A model generated the notes under the pieces. The model saw only the letters and a program-made list of their open reading frames with translations. It was not told the origin of the DNA and searched no databases. This document shows positions 1 to 8,386 of a stretch of DNA of 57,426 bases, in pieces. Source of the stretch: Sutcliffiella tianshenii (lineage in GTDB: Bacteria > Bacillota > Bacilli > Bacillales > Bacillaceae_I); the NCBI RefSeq assembly GCF_016908565.1, contig NZ_JAFBED010000016.1, positions 1 through 57,426 of the forward strand, read 5' to 3'. How positions within the stretch are numbered: the stretch's first letter is position 1; each line of letters begins with the position of its first letter. The translations under genes were made by a program, and so were the position numbers.

Positions 1-126
1 GCAGAGGAAGCGCCGGCTGAAGAGCCAGTAACAGAGGCACCAGCAGAGGAAGCGCCGGCTGAAGAGCCAGTAACAGAGGCACCAGCAGAGGAAGCACCGG
101 CTGAAGAGCCAGTAACAGAGGCACCA
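1..126 (+). repeat. Three tandem 42-bp coding repeats
   Basis: Units at 1-42, 43-84 and 85-126 are identical except for one base in the third. They encode AEEAPAEEPVTEAP. The array may extend upstream of the window. Near-identity at DNA level suggests recent slippage or recombination rather than old divergence. Confidence 0.95.
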
Positions 127-447
127 GCTGAAGAAACGCCTGCTGATGAGGAAGTTGTAAAAGAGTTAACCATGACTGCAACTGCTTATACTGCTTCATG
201 TGAAGGCTGCTCAGGGATTACTGCAACAGGTATCAACTTACTTGAAAACCCTGACATGAAGGTTATCTCCGTTGATCCAAGTGTCATTCCATTAGGTTCA
301 AAAGTATGGGTTGAAGGCTATGGAGAAGCGATTGCAGGAGATACTGGTGGGGCAATCAAAGGCAACAAGATTGATATCTTCATCCCGGACAAGCAAGATG
401 CAATCAACTATGGTGTTCAAGAGGTTCAAGTAAAAGTATATAAATAA
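1..447 (+). CDS. 3D-domain cell-wall protein, 3' part only
   Basis: The reading frame is open from the first base, so the start lies outside the window. The visible part begins with three tandem 14-residue Ala/Glu/Pro-rich units, then a short acidic linker. It ends in a 3D domain of about 90 residues with the signature GDTGGAIKG and the Asp pair near IDIFIPD. This domain is a double-psi beta barrel related to MltA and occurs in secreted YocH/YuiC/EntA-type wall hydrolases, normally after LysM or SH3 repeats. The protein probably acts outside the cell on peptidoglycan, with the repeat as a flexible spacer. Its N-terminal targeting domain cannot be seen. A hairpin terminator follows directly. 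Confidence 0.85.
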   Translation, partial: AEEAPAEEPVTEAPAEEAPAEEPVTEAPAEEAPAEEPVTEAPAEETPADEEVVKELTMTATAYTASCEGCSGITATGINLLENPDMKVISVDPSVIPLGSKVWVEGYGEAIAGDTGGAIKGNKIDIFIPDKQDAINYGVQEVQVKVYK

Positions 448-458
448 TAGATTTAAAG

Positions 459-486
459 AGGCTGCCCTTATTGGGTGGCCTTTTTG
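459..486 (+). terminator. Rho-independent terminator of the 3D protein gene
   Basis: Stem AGGCTGCCC pairs with GGGTGGCCT (one G-U) around a TTATT loop and is followed by five T. Confidence 0.8.
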
Positions 487-560
487 TGCTGAGTGAAAGA
501 CTAGATGGTGAGGAAGGCAGATCGAGAGGTACTAGTTGATGCGGATGAATGACTTTGTCG

Positions 561-648
561 GGGTGAAGGTGGTTTGAAAAGTCCATCATTAAGCGGAATG
601 AAATGAAGGCCCTTTTCGCGGTGAAGGCTGGTCAAAAAGTCCATCATG
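561..648 (+). repeat. Two degenerate direct repeats in an intergenic gap
   Basis: The gap 487-753 holds no convincing gene. Two related copies of about 30 bp lie at 561-590 and 619-648. Both read GGTGAAGG then a G/T-rich stretch then AAAAGTCCATCAT. Short ORFs here have no ribosome binding site and look spurious. Confidence 0.6.
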
Positions 649-753
649 CAATCTTTTCTTCAAAAAACTCTTCCAACAACCACGACTCTCAAGTAAAATA
701 TGAGAATATTCTTTTTGGTTGGAATTTTCCGACCTTGTATAGGGGGAAATGTA

Positions 754-1569
754 ATGATTCGTCAATTAACGGAAGCAGATCATGCAATCTGCTACGAGCT
801 TGTGAAGGAACAAGCTGCAGAGAATTTATTCATTATTGGTGATATTGAGGCGTATGGCTATGAACAGGATTTCCAAAAGCTATGGGGGGACTTCGACGAG
901 AATGGAGAACTGCGTGCGGTCCTGCTCAAATATCAGGAAAATTTCATCCCTTACGCAAAGCCGCAGAGGGATTTTGATGCGAAAGGATTTACGGAAATTA
1001 TGCTTAGCGATCCGGATTTTAGCATGATGTCCGGCCTAAAAGATATAACGGGAAAATTGGAGCCGTTTCTAAGTGATCGACTTAAACGTAAAAGAGAGAC
1101 TTACTATGCGAAATGTACCAAACTGAATTCTGCGACAACGGAAAATGTATCAACGGCAGAAGTCTGCCAGGCTATCCCCGAGGATGCAGAGGACTTGGTG
1201 GAGATGCTGAATGGTGTTCCGGAATTCAGCGATTCCATCATCACAGTCGAACGGAAGCGCAGGGGGATAGAGAATGGGTCATCTCGATCTTTCTTTATCA
1301 AAGAAGATGGAAGAATGGTTTCTACGGCTTCCACAACAGCGGAAAATTCCTTATCTGCAATGGTTGTAGGTGTTGCTACCCTTCTTGAATATAAGAAAAA
1401 GGGGTATGCCACGCAATGCATGGTAAAGCTTTGTCATCAATTACTGCAGGAAGGGAAAGAACTGTGCCTGTTTTATGATAATCCAGCTGCGGGCGTTATT
1501 TATAAACGTATCGGTTTTCAGGACATCGGCTTCTGGATGATGTATTCATTTAATAAAATGGAAGACTGA
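754..1569 (+). CDS. GNAT-family N-acetyltransferase
   Basis: This 271-residue protein has a C-terminal GNAT fold. A strand ending VGVATLLEY leads into the pyrophosphate-binding turn KKKGYAT, then a helix and the closing segment YKRIGF typical of the family. The N-terminal 120 residues are less conserved and probably form a second, non-catalytic GNAT-like half. The start at 754 is chosen because AGGGGGAAA lies just upstream, while an in-frame ATG at 700 has no such site. It should transfer acetyl from acetyl-CoA to an amine, but the substrate cannot be told. It appears to be a single-gene unit. Confidence 0.75.
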   Translation: MIRQLTEADHAICYELVKEQAAENLFIIGDIEAYGYEQDFQKLWGDFDENGELRAVLLKYQENFIPYAKPQRDFDAKGFTEIMLSDPDFSMMSGLKDITGKLEPFLSDRLKRKRETYYAKCTKLNSATTENVSTAEVCQAIPEDAEDLVEMLNGVPEFSDSIITVERKRRGIENGSSRSFFIKEDGRMVSTASTTAENSLSAMVVGVATLLEYKKKGYATQCMVKLCHQLLQEGKELCLFYDNPAAGVIYKRIGFQDIGFWMMYSFNKMED

Positions 1570-1662
1570 GATAGTTCATTCATTCTAAGCGAAGTTTATC
1601 AATTTCTAATAGTGGAATATAAGAAATACTATGAAAAAATTGATGCGATAGGATGAAGTGTC

Positions 1663-2394
1663 TTGAAAATATCGAATGAGATGATGAAATGGTTGAATAC
1701 GGGCTATCTTAGAGAGAAGTGGATGGCTATCCTCCTTGTACTGCTCGGCATGGCAGTCAGTGTATCAGCGGGAGTATTATTTCTGGAACTGGCAGAAGAA
1801 GTCCTGGAAGAAGAAAAGTTTGCGTTCGACCAGGCGATAATGAGCTTCCTTCGATCACACGAGTATGATCTCGTATTTGAAAAAATGAAGATAATAACAG
1901 AAGCTGGATCTGTATGGTGGATATCTTCTGTTACAGCAGTCACCGCCATATTCCTCTGGTTCAAAATGAAGGATAGATGGATTGTATTATTTTTCATCAT
2001 CGCCAATGGTGGTGGGGGGCTTCTCGTCCTGTTGTTGAAACATGTGTTTCAGCGTCCGCGTCCCTCGCTGAATCCGGCTTACGATGGGCATGGGTTCAGT
2101 TTCCCCAGCGGCCATGCCACAGGGAGCATCATCCTCTACGGCTTCCTGGTTTACTTGGTTGCCCGTGAAAGAAAAATGATAATCGGTAGAATCGCTGCTA
2201 TTATCGGGCTGCTTCTGCTTACTCTCTTTGTTGGATTTAGCAGGGTCTATTTGGATGTCCATTATCCGAGTGACATTTTAGGGGGATTTGCAGTAGGAAC
2301 GATATGGCTATGTTTTTGTCTATTTTCATTGGAAGTTTCCAAGATAAAAGGAAAACGAGCCTTTATAGGCAACTTGATTTCCCATAGAAATTGA
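1663..2394 (+). CDS. PAP2-family membrane phosphatase
   Basis: A 243-residue integral membrane protein with about six hydrophobic segments. It carries the three acid-phosphatase motifs of the PAP2 superfamily: K126-x6-RP (KHVFQRPRP), PSGHA at 148-152 and SRVYLDVHYPSD at about 193-204. These make the His/Arg/Asp catalytic site facing outward. Members dephosphorylate undecaprenyl diphosphate or phosphatidylglycerol phosphate, and sequence alone does not decide which. The start is TTG with a weak GGATGAAG site; an ATG at 1681 is the alternative. A strong hairpin follows. Confidence 0.85.
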   Translation: MKISNEMMKWLNTGYLREKWMAILLVLLGMAVSVSAGVLFLELAEEVLEEEKFAFDQAIMSFLRSHEYDLVFEKMKIITEAGSVWWISSVTAVTAIFLWFKMKDRWIVLFFIIANGGGGLLVLLLKHVFQRPRPSLNPAYDGHGFSFPSGHATGSIILYGFLVYLVARERKMIIGRIAAIIGLLLLTLFVGFSRVYLDVHYPSDILGGFAVGTIWLCFCLFSLEVSKIKGKRAFIGNLISHRN

Positions 2395-2398
2395 TAAA

Positions 2399-2437
2399 GA
2401 CGACAGGGTTTGCATTTTGTCCCCTGTCGCCTTTTTT
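2399..2437 (+). terminator. Terminator between convergent genes
   Basis: CGACAGGG and CCCCTGTCG form the stem, followed by CCTTTTTT on the plus strand. The minus-strand T-run is weaker, so it mainly serves the PAP2 gene but may work both ways. Confidence 0.75.
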
Positions 2438-3041
2438 ATATGCTTGACGCCTCTTTATCCACTTGCTTCATGAACTTGTCCAGCAATGCTTCTTGATCTT
2501 CTGTTTCATATTTCTTCTCCAGCACCGGTATCAATTTTTCCCACAATAGTGTTTGTTTATATAGCTCGCGATCGAATTCATGGTTCAATTCCACAAGTGA
2601 AAGCTCCAATGCATCAGCAAAAGCTTTCTGTTGAGGTATTTCACTTTGATCGGGACCTTCTGATATCCACTGATCCAGTTCTTCTTCTGATACTTTCACA
2701 TCATATTTCTCATTTGCGACTATTATCCAGGCTTGGTTTTCTGCTAGATTTTCCTTGGCTATCTTCAAAGCCTCATCTTGCGTCAAATCCCTCTTGTTGG
2801 ATAGTTTCTCATCTCCAAGGGCTCTTATCACCCATTTTTCCAAGGATTTATCCTCAAGCCCCATAGCATGGGCGCGCGCTACAACATCCTCAAAGATAAC
2901 GACGTATTCCCCGTAATTAAGTTCAGTGTTAGCAAAAAAATTATCGAGTGGGGCATCACGAGTTGGTTCATTTCGTTCCTGACAACCTATTAACAAAAAT
3001 AGAAAAATGACGATATTAAATATACCTGATAGTTTTTTCAT
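2436..3041 (-). CDS. Uncharacterised lipoprotein
   Basis: The 201-residue product starts with MKKL, a hydrophobic segment and the lipobox LLIGC, so it should be a lipid-anchored surface protein. The remainder is acidic, Lys/Glu-rich and predicted mostly helical, loosely recalling the N-terminal helical part of SurA-type chaperones, but no catalytic motif is visible. The start at 3041 is preferred over the longer frame at 3095 because AGGTG lies close upstream and the signal peptide then sits at the N-terminus. It is divergent from the next gene, with 46 bp between. Confidence 0.6.
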   Translation of the reverse strand: MKKLSGIFNIVIFLFLLIGCQERNEPTRDAPLDNFFANTELNYGEYVVIFEDVVARAHAMGLEDKSLEKWVIRALGDEKLSNKRDLTQDEALKIAKENLAENQAWIIVANEKYDVKVSEEELDQWISEGPDQSEIPQQKAFADALELSLVELNHEFDRELYKQTLLWEKLIPVLEKKYETEDQEALLDKFMKQVDKEASSI

Positions 3042-3087
3042 AAAATTCACCTGTTGTTTTTCTTTTATCCTATCAAGAAACTGACGG

Positions 3088-3699
3088 ATGAGCAAAAAGA
3101 AACCTATAAATACAAGAAAGGGACTGATTTCCTTGATTAAATATATGATGAATCTATTACTTATTTTAATATTGGGCCTTGTAGGATATCATTTTTTCGA
3201 TTTTATGGATGAAGGCGCCCTCTTTTCCTCGACCACTTTAGCTTCTGTACAGGAAATCGAGCATAAGGAGTATGAGGAGAGTGTTCTGTATCAGCCAGAT
3301 CGTGAAGTAAGCACGCTAGAGACGTTGAGTGTCCAGCATGCCTTTCTGAATGACATTACCGGATGGGGAGGCGTGGAAACGACGAACATCCGAAATCTGA
3401 TAACTTCCGACGAGTGGAAGGAGCTTAAAGCTGCAGTTAATTGGATGAAAACTGAAGGTTTTGCTCCATCCAAGATCCTCAATGATATGGAAAATGCTCA
3501 TGGATTTATTTTACTGGTTGAAAGGGAGGGGGATAGAACGGCCCTAAGATATCTCCACCGAATATTTCATGATTTGGATGTAACGTTGAACGAGGTGACG
3601 GAAGAAGAGGGTGATACAACTATCTGGGGTGTCACGCACGCATTTGGAAATAACCGAGATATAAGAAAAGCCAATAACCATTTAAAGGACAACTTCTGA
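3088..3699 (+). CDS. Small membrane-anchored protein of unknown function
   Basis: A 203-residue protein with one N-terminal membrane segment (about residues 18-40, LLLILILGLVGYHFF) and a soluble outer domain. No enzyme motif is recognised. It may belong to a Bacillus-specific DUF family. A TTG at 3133 preceded by AAAGGGA is an alternative start that would keep the membrane segment. The hairpin at 3699 ends the unit. Confidence 0.6.
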   Translation: MSKKKPINTRKGLISLIKYMMNLLLILILGLVGYHFFDFMDEGALFSSTTLASVQEIEHKEYEESVLYQPDREVSTLETLSVQHAFLNDITGWGGVETTNIRNLITSDEWKELKAAVNWMKTEGFAPSKILNDMENAHGFILLVEREGDRTALRYLHRIFHDLDVTLNEVTEEEGDTTIWGVTHAFGNNRDIRKANNHLKDNF

Positions 3700-3732
3700 G
3701 GAAGGCGAGATTTTTCACGCCATCCTTTTTTT
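3699..3732 (+). terminator. Terminator
   Basis: GGAAGGCG pairs with CGCCATCC (one mismatch), followed by seven T. Confidence 0.75.
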
Positions 3733-3838
3733 AAACTGAAAAGTTTGAAAAATTAGAAAAAATATAGAAGAATTAAAAGGTTTTTGTCCTTCTTTGTAGA
3801 AATAGTAATGTGTTGAAAGGAGAGAAGGAGGAATCATA

Positions 3839-4066
3839 GTGAAAATCACAGAATTTATGGGAAATAAGGTATGCACCCTTATTATGGAATCCGATGGTCA
3901 TAAAGTGAAGATCGAATTTATGTATTCAGAACATCATCCAGAAATTCTTGACTATAGCTTTAGAATCAATGGCAATCCTTCCTTGCAGACAAGAAACAAA
4001 GTAAATGACATGGCGGAAAAGAAAATGCACGCACTTTTCTTTGAACTTACACAAAACGTGATCTAA
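3839..4066 (+). CDS. Small hypothetical protein, 75 aa
   Basis: GTG start behind a near-perfect AAGGAGG at 7-nt spacing, and a terminator follows at once, so it is very likely a real gene. The product is soluble, with a beta-strand-like first half and a helical C-terminal end. No known family is recognised. It forms a single-gene unit. Confidence 0.6.
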   Translation: MKITEFMGNKVCTLIMESDGHKVKIEFMYSEHHPEILDYSFRINGNPSLQTRNKVNDMAEKKMHALFFELTQNVI

Positions 4067-4068
4067 GC

Positions 4069-4094
4069 GACCCTTCTAAGGAGGGTCTTTTTTT
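4069..4094 (+). terminator. Terminator
   Basis: GACCCTT and GAGGGTC form the stem around CTAAG, followed by seven T. Confidence 0.8.
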
Positions 4095-4184
4095 AATTCA
4101 TTTTTTAAGCCATTTTTAGTGTCTTGCTTGTTTGCGTTGACTGAAAAATGAGATAATGGGGGCAAAGGGGAGGAGTAAGTATAG

Positions 4185-5456
4185 ATGAATATTACATTTG
4201 AAGAAATGAAGCAGTGGGATAGCAAGGATGAATTAAAGGACTTTCGCAAGGAATTTTACATAAATGAAAATAGTATCTATCTTGATGGCAATTCACTCGG
4301 CTTATTGTCGAAAAGAGCGGAACAAGCATTACTGGATATGCTGGAATCATGGAAGAATCTAGGTATCGACGGATGGATGAAGGGGAAAAACCCCTGGTTC
4401 TATTTTGCAGAGAAATTGGGAGAATTGAGTGCGCCACTGGTCGGGGCAAGAAAAGAAGAAGTCATAGTAACGGGATCTACAACAAGTAACTTGCATCAGC
4501 TTCTTGCGACATTTTATGAACCAAATGGACGCAGAACAAAGATTGTTGCTGACGCATTGAATTTCCCTTCTGATATCTATGCCATACAGAGTATGCTGAA
4601 GTTGAAAGGGTACGACCCTTCGGAACATCTCGTTCAAGTGGAAAGCAGGGATGGCAGGCTGATAGATGAGCAGGACATCTTGTTCTCATTGAACGAAGAG
4701 GTTGCCCTCCTGATTTTGCCGACAGTCCTGTATCGTAGCGGCCAACTTTTAGATATTCAAAAGATTACACAGGAAGCACACAAACATGGAATCCTTGTGG
4801 GGTGGGATGGCTGTCACTCGGTTGGGGCCATTGCCCATCAATTTCATGATTGGGAGGTGGATTTTGCCTACTGGTGCAATTATAAGTATTTGAATGCAGG
4901 GCCTGGTGGGGTAGGTGCGCTTTTTGTCCATGAAAAGCACTTCGGGAGGACCCCGGGGCTAACAGGTTGGTTTGGATCAAAAAAAGAAAAGCAGTTTGAT
5001 ATGGAGCATCACTTTACACCTGCTGAAACGAGTGGGACATATCAGATCGGTACACCGCATATTTTCAGTATGGCCCCACTATTGGGATCACTTGGAATGT
5101 TCGATGAGGTCGGAATGGAGAAAATCCGAAAAAAATCGTTGCATCAAACGAGAATCCTGATGGATCTAATTGAACAGGAGCTGTCGGAATACCATTTTGT
5201 CATTGCAAATCCTACAGAGGACGCCCGACGCGGGGGACATGTCAGCCTTGAACATCCTGAAGCAGCAAGGATTTGCAAATCTTTAAAGGAGTATGGCGTG
5301 GTCCCGGATTTCAGAAAGCCCTCCATTATCCGACTTGCCCCGGTTGCCTTGTATACTACATATGAGGAAATATTTCAGACCATCGAAATCCTGAAGAAAA
5401 TCATGAAGGAAAAGCATTATGAAAAATTTTCTAATGAACGGGAAGTAGTTGCATAG
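4185..5456 (+). CDS. kynU: Kynureninase
   Basis: This 423-residue fold-type I PLP enzyme cleaves kynurenine or 3-hydroxykynurenine to (hydroxy)anthranilate and alanine. It has the family start [10 protein letters not shown], the PLP Asp region [10 protein letters not shown] and the PLP lysine K234 in [11 protein letters not shown]. Length fits the family. GGGAGGAG lies upstream. kynB starts 10 nt after the stop, so the two form one operon. No kynA (tryptophan 2,3-dioxygenase) is adjacent, so the first step must be encoded elsewhere or kynurenine is imported. Confidence 0.93.
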   Translation: MNITFEEMKQWDSKDELKDFRKEFYINENSIYLDGNSLGLLSKRAEQALLDMLESWKNLGIDGWMKGKNPWFYFAEKLGELSAPLVGARKEEVIVTGSTTSNLHQLLATFYEPNGRRTKIVADALNFPSDIYAIQSMLKLKGYDPSEHLVQVESRDGRLIDEQDILFSLNEEVALLILPTVLYRSGQLLDIQKITQEAHKHGILVGWDGCHSVGAIAHQFHDWEVDFAYWCNYKYLNAGPGGVGALFVHEKHFGRTPGLTGWFGSKKEKQFDMEHHFTPAETSGTYQIGTPHIFSMAPLLGSLGMFDEVGMEKIRKKSLHQTRILMDLIEQELSEYHFVIANPTEDARRGGHVSLEHPEAARICKSLKEYGVVPDFRKPSIIRLAPVALYTTYEEIFQTIEILKKIMKEKHYEKFSNEREVVA

Positions 5457-5466
5457 GGGGATTAAA

Positions 5467-6090
5467 ATGAATATATACGATATTTCACGGACACTACATT
5501 GCAAAACGCCTACATGGCCGGGCGATACACCATTTTCCTATTCACTTAATTGGACGAAGGAAGAGACGGGTTCTGTAAATGTTGGGAGAATCGAGATGAG
5601 TGTCCATACTGCGACACATATAGATGCACCGTATCACTTCGATGAAAAGGGAGCCAAGGTAGATCAACTTGATCTTTCTGTCTTTATGGGACGGGCCATT
5701 GTAGTGGACGTATCAAGGCTAAAGGAGCTAAACCGTGTCAGCCTGGAAGCACTGTTAAAAGGGCAAGAGAAGAAACGGGTGCTTTTCAAGACAAATGCCT
5801 GGGAGGATGAGGAGGTATTTCCGGAGGGTATCCCCTCGTTGAAGCTTGATGCAATAACTCTCTTAAAAGAATTGTCCGTACCTTTGATAGGGGTGGATCT
5901 TCCAAGCGTCGACCAGTTGGAAAGTAAGGATCTGGAGGTTCATCACCTGTTACACGAAACGAACATCTCCATTTTGGAAGGAATCGATCTTCGAAATGTG
6001 GATGAGGGAGAATACCAATTGGTTGCCCTGCCCTTAAAGATTGAGGGTGCAGATGGAAGTCCTGTCAGAGCGGTACTTGTTAAAGAATAA
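5467..6090 (+). CDS. kynB: Kynurenine formamidase
   Basis: The 207-residue protein belongs to the metal-dependent cyclase/formamidase family. It hydrolyses N-formylkynurenine to kynurenine and formate. The metal-site motif HTATHIDAPYHF is intact, and EGIDLRNVDEGEYQLVALPL near the C-terminus matches the bacterial KynB end. The start at 5467 follows AGGGGGATTAAA; an ATG at 5449 would overlap kynU and lacks a site. It supplies the KynU substrate, so the operon covers steps two and three of the kynurenine route. Confidence 0.92.
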   Translation: MNIYDISRTLHCKTPTWPGDTPFSYSLNWTKEETGSVNVGRIEMSVHTATHIDAPYHFDEKGAKVDQLDLSVFMGRAIVVDVSRLKELNRVSLEALLKGQEKKRVLFKTNAWEDEEVFPEGIPSLKLDAITLLKELSVPLIGVDLPSVDQLESKDLEVHHLLHETNISILEGIDLRNVDEGEYQLVALPLKIEGADGSPVRAVLVKE

Positions 6091-6101
6091 GTTCATGTGA
6101 T

Positions 6102-6126
6102 GACCTCGGAGTATTCGTCCGAGGTC
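6102..6126. terminator. Hairpin between convergent kynB and the germination operon
   Basis: A perfect 9-bp inverted repeat (GACCTCGGA / TCCGAGGTC, 7-nt loop). Neither side has a clear T-run, so it is a weak bidirectional terminator or a 3'-end stabiliser. Confidence 0.5.
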
Positions 6127-6142
6127 AATTGCCTTGTAGTGA

Positions 6143-7282
6143 TCAGTTGATGATGCCTGTCCCTGTTATTTTCACACTAACCTTAGGGATTATTTTGATA
6201 TTTGGATATGTCTCCCGCCATTTTAATTCTTCCCAGATAGAATGGTGGTGCACTCGAATTTCTTCACCTATTTTCAGCACATCGCTGTTGGCACCTTGGA
6301 TTGTTTCGATGATGGGTTGTGAATTCTCTTCAATGATTGCAGCAGCTTTTTCTGCGAGCTTGTCCACTTTTTGTTTATCTAGCGGACTGTTCTTTGGATA
6401 TTCTGCAATCGATGTGCTTAACTCCAGGTGCACCTCAGCCTTTATTGACTCTGGAGAATCTGCCTGGATTGTAATGGTTCTTTTAGACTTATTAATGTTT
6501 AATGTCATATACTGATTCCTTACGATCTTTTCATCCTTATGAACTTTAAGGACCATTTGGGTTTTCTTCCCCTTATGGCCTGCCATCAACAGCAGTATTG
6601 TTGCATCATGAGGGGGCAGGATATCCCCGGTAAAGACTTTATCGCTGATCAGTCCGATTCCGCTTATTTGTATATCATGAGGTTCTATTCTCTCGATAAC
6701 AGGTAAAACAAAATCAGAAGAGGGATCAAACATGATAGGGCAAATCGTCTGGACAGTTTCATTTGCAATAATGGTATTTTCTTCGCCGTTTTCCAAAAGG
6801 TCTGTTACAGCTTCCGTCAGCAATGTTTCTTTAATGGTGCCCATCTCAATGACACTGGAAGCATCACTTTTTGTGATGGCAAGCTTTGCGCCAAGTGGGG
6901 CACGTGGATCACGGTATAGAATATCTAGTATCGAATACAAATCCTCTTTTGCCAGATTTTCTCCTATTAAATAGACCCTCATCTTGCTGGGAGAGAATTC
7001 ACCTGGTATTTTCCTGTCCAACTGTAACCTGGTATCCCTCAAGGTAATCCCCGAAGCCTTTACAACCGCAACTGTCGCCTCTCCTGGCTCACCGCCGATG
7101 CTGACTTTCTTTGATTCCCTGATTGCAATTGTTGAAAGGATTTCATCGTTTTCCCCTTTGTCAAACCCAACTGTGAATACAAGCTTTAAATCTTTTAGTA
7201 AGCGCTGGTCCCAGCAGGATGTAAGAAGCAAAAGACAAAATATCATGATGAGGGTGACAGAAAGCCTACGTAGTCGGGACAT
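6143..7282 (-). CDS. Ger(x)C-family germinant receptor subunit C
   Basis: A 379-residue lipoprotein of the spore inner membrane, third gene of an A-B-C receptor operon. The signal peptide ends with the lipobox LLTSC followed by WDQR, the usual start of GerAC/YndF-type proteins. The body has the expected three-domain length. The start at 7282 is chosen because GGAAAGG lies upstream and it puts the signal peptide first. Its 5' end overlaps the B-subunit gene by 17 nt, implying translational coupling. Confidence 0.88.
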   Translation of the reverse strand: MSRLRRLSVTLIMIFCLLLLTSCWDQRLLKDLKLVFTVGFDKGENDEILSTIAIRESKKVSIGGEPGEATVAVVKASGITLRDTRLQLDRKIPGEFSPSKMRVYLIGENLAKEDLYSILDILYRDPRAPLGAKLAITKSDASSVIEMGTIKETLLTEAVTDLLENGEENTIIANETVQTICPIMFDPSSDFVLPVIERIEPHDIQISGIGLISDKVFTGDILPPHDATILLLMAGHKGKKTQMVLKVHKDEKIVRNQYMTLNINKSKRTITIQADSPESIKAEVHLELSTSIAEYPKNSPLDKQKVDKLAEKAAAIIEENSQPIIETIQGANSDVLKIGEEIRVHHHSIWEELKWRETYPNIKIIPKVSVKITGTGIIN

Positions 7283-8375
7283 GTTTTTTTTCCTTTCCGT
7301 TCTTTTTCTTGATAAATCCAAGAATCAAAAAGGCGATTGGCAAGAAAAAGACAAATGAGTAAATGATATATTGGAATATGGAGTCTATCTTCTGGATAAC
7401 AAATTTATCCTGCAAAAAGAACCCTGAAATAAATATAGGAATAACAATGATAGGTACAAACGGGGAATGGGAATCAGTATGAAAAAGCTCCTTCAACCCT
7501 TTACTTGCTTGATATAAATAGATGATAAACGAATTTGTCATCGGTATGACCCAAATGGAAAGAAAGATTAGGTCAAGCCTCTCAATAATCTCAAATGATA
7601 TAGCTTTTAACATATAGAGAACGGGCTCAGGCACTAGTGTCAACTCTACCGGGCTAAATATAATAAAGCTCGTGAAAACAAGAAAGGTGTAAATGGAAAT
7701 GGTGGTGACGTTTGCCAAGGTGAGTGTTTTGAATGTCTTCTTTTTATCCTTTAATAGTGGATAAACCATCAGTATTATTTCAAATCCTGCCAATGCGATC
7801 AGTACATCCTTTGTCGCGATGAAAATGTTTTTAATCCCGCCATCCCCGATTGGCAGTATATAGGATAAATTTGCATCGCGATAAACGGTAGAAACCAGGA
7901 GAATGAAGAATAGAATAACTCCCGTGGACAAACTGAAAAATCTTGCAATCGTCAATATGTTATCAGTAGCCAGGTATACAGCAACGATGATAATCAACAC
8001 ATAGATAAGCCAAAAGGGTGTCAAAGTGAGGATCCATTTGTTGATGAGACCTGTTTGAAGGACTGCTACAAGGGCTGCCACTGCAGTAAAGTAAAGTATA
8101 TAGGCAACAACAAAAATCGAACCAACGAATCTTCCAAACAGATGCTTCATGATTTGATAAATGTTTTTCTCGGGAAACCATCTGGATATAGTAAGAAATA
8201 TAAGCAACCATATCTGCAGAACAATGCCTGCAAGAATCGTGGAAATCCAGCCGTCCCCCTTGGCTGTACTATGAACAGCAAATGGGAGGGAGAGAATTCC
8301 TACCCCCATTTGCGACTGAATGATAAGAAAATAAAGCTGACCTTGGCTGATCGATTTCTCACTTGCCTTTAGCAT
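7266..8375 (-). CDS. GerAB-family germinant receptor subunit B
   Basis: A 369-residue membrane protein with ten predicted helices and the APC-transporter-like start (SQMGVGILSLPF). GerAB-type subunits bind the germinant in the spore inner membrane. Start ATG follows AAGGAG. It lies 11 nt after the A-subunit gene. The germinant cannot be predicted from sequence. Confidence 0.9.
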   Translation of the reverse strand: MLKASEKSISQGQLYFLIIQSQMGVGILSLPFAVHSTAKGDGWISTILAGIVLQIWLLIFLTISRWFPEKNIYQIMKHLFGRFVGSIFVVAYILYFTAVAALVAVLQTGLINKWILTLTPFWLIYVLIIIVAVYLATDNILTIARFFSLSTGVILFFILLVSTVYRDANLSYILPIGDGGIKNIFIATKDVLIALAGFEIILMVYPLLKDKKKTFKTLTLANVTTISIYTFLVFTSFIIFSPVELTLVPEPVLYMLKAISFEIIERLDLIFLSIWVIPMTNSFIIYLYQASKGLKELFHTDSHSPFVPIIVIPIFISGFFLQDKFVIQKIDSIFQYIIYSFVFFLPIAFLILGFIKKKNGKEKKHVPTT

Positions 8376-8386
8376 GCATATTCTCC

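Noticed and set aside
1104-1421. 105-residue minus-strand ORF in the GNAT gene
   Set aside because: Shadow frame; the plus-strand gene has clear GNAT motifs and a good start.
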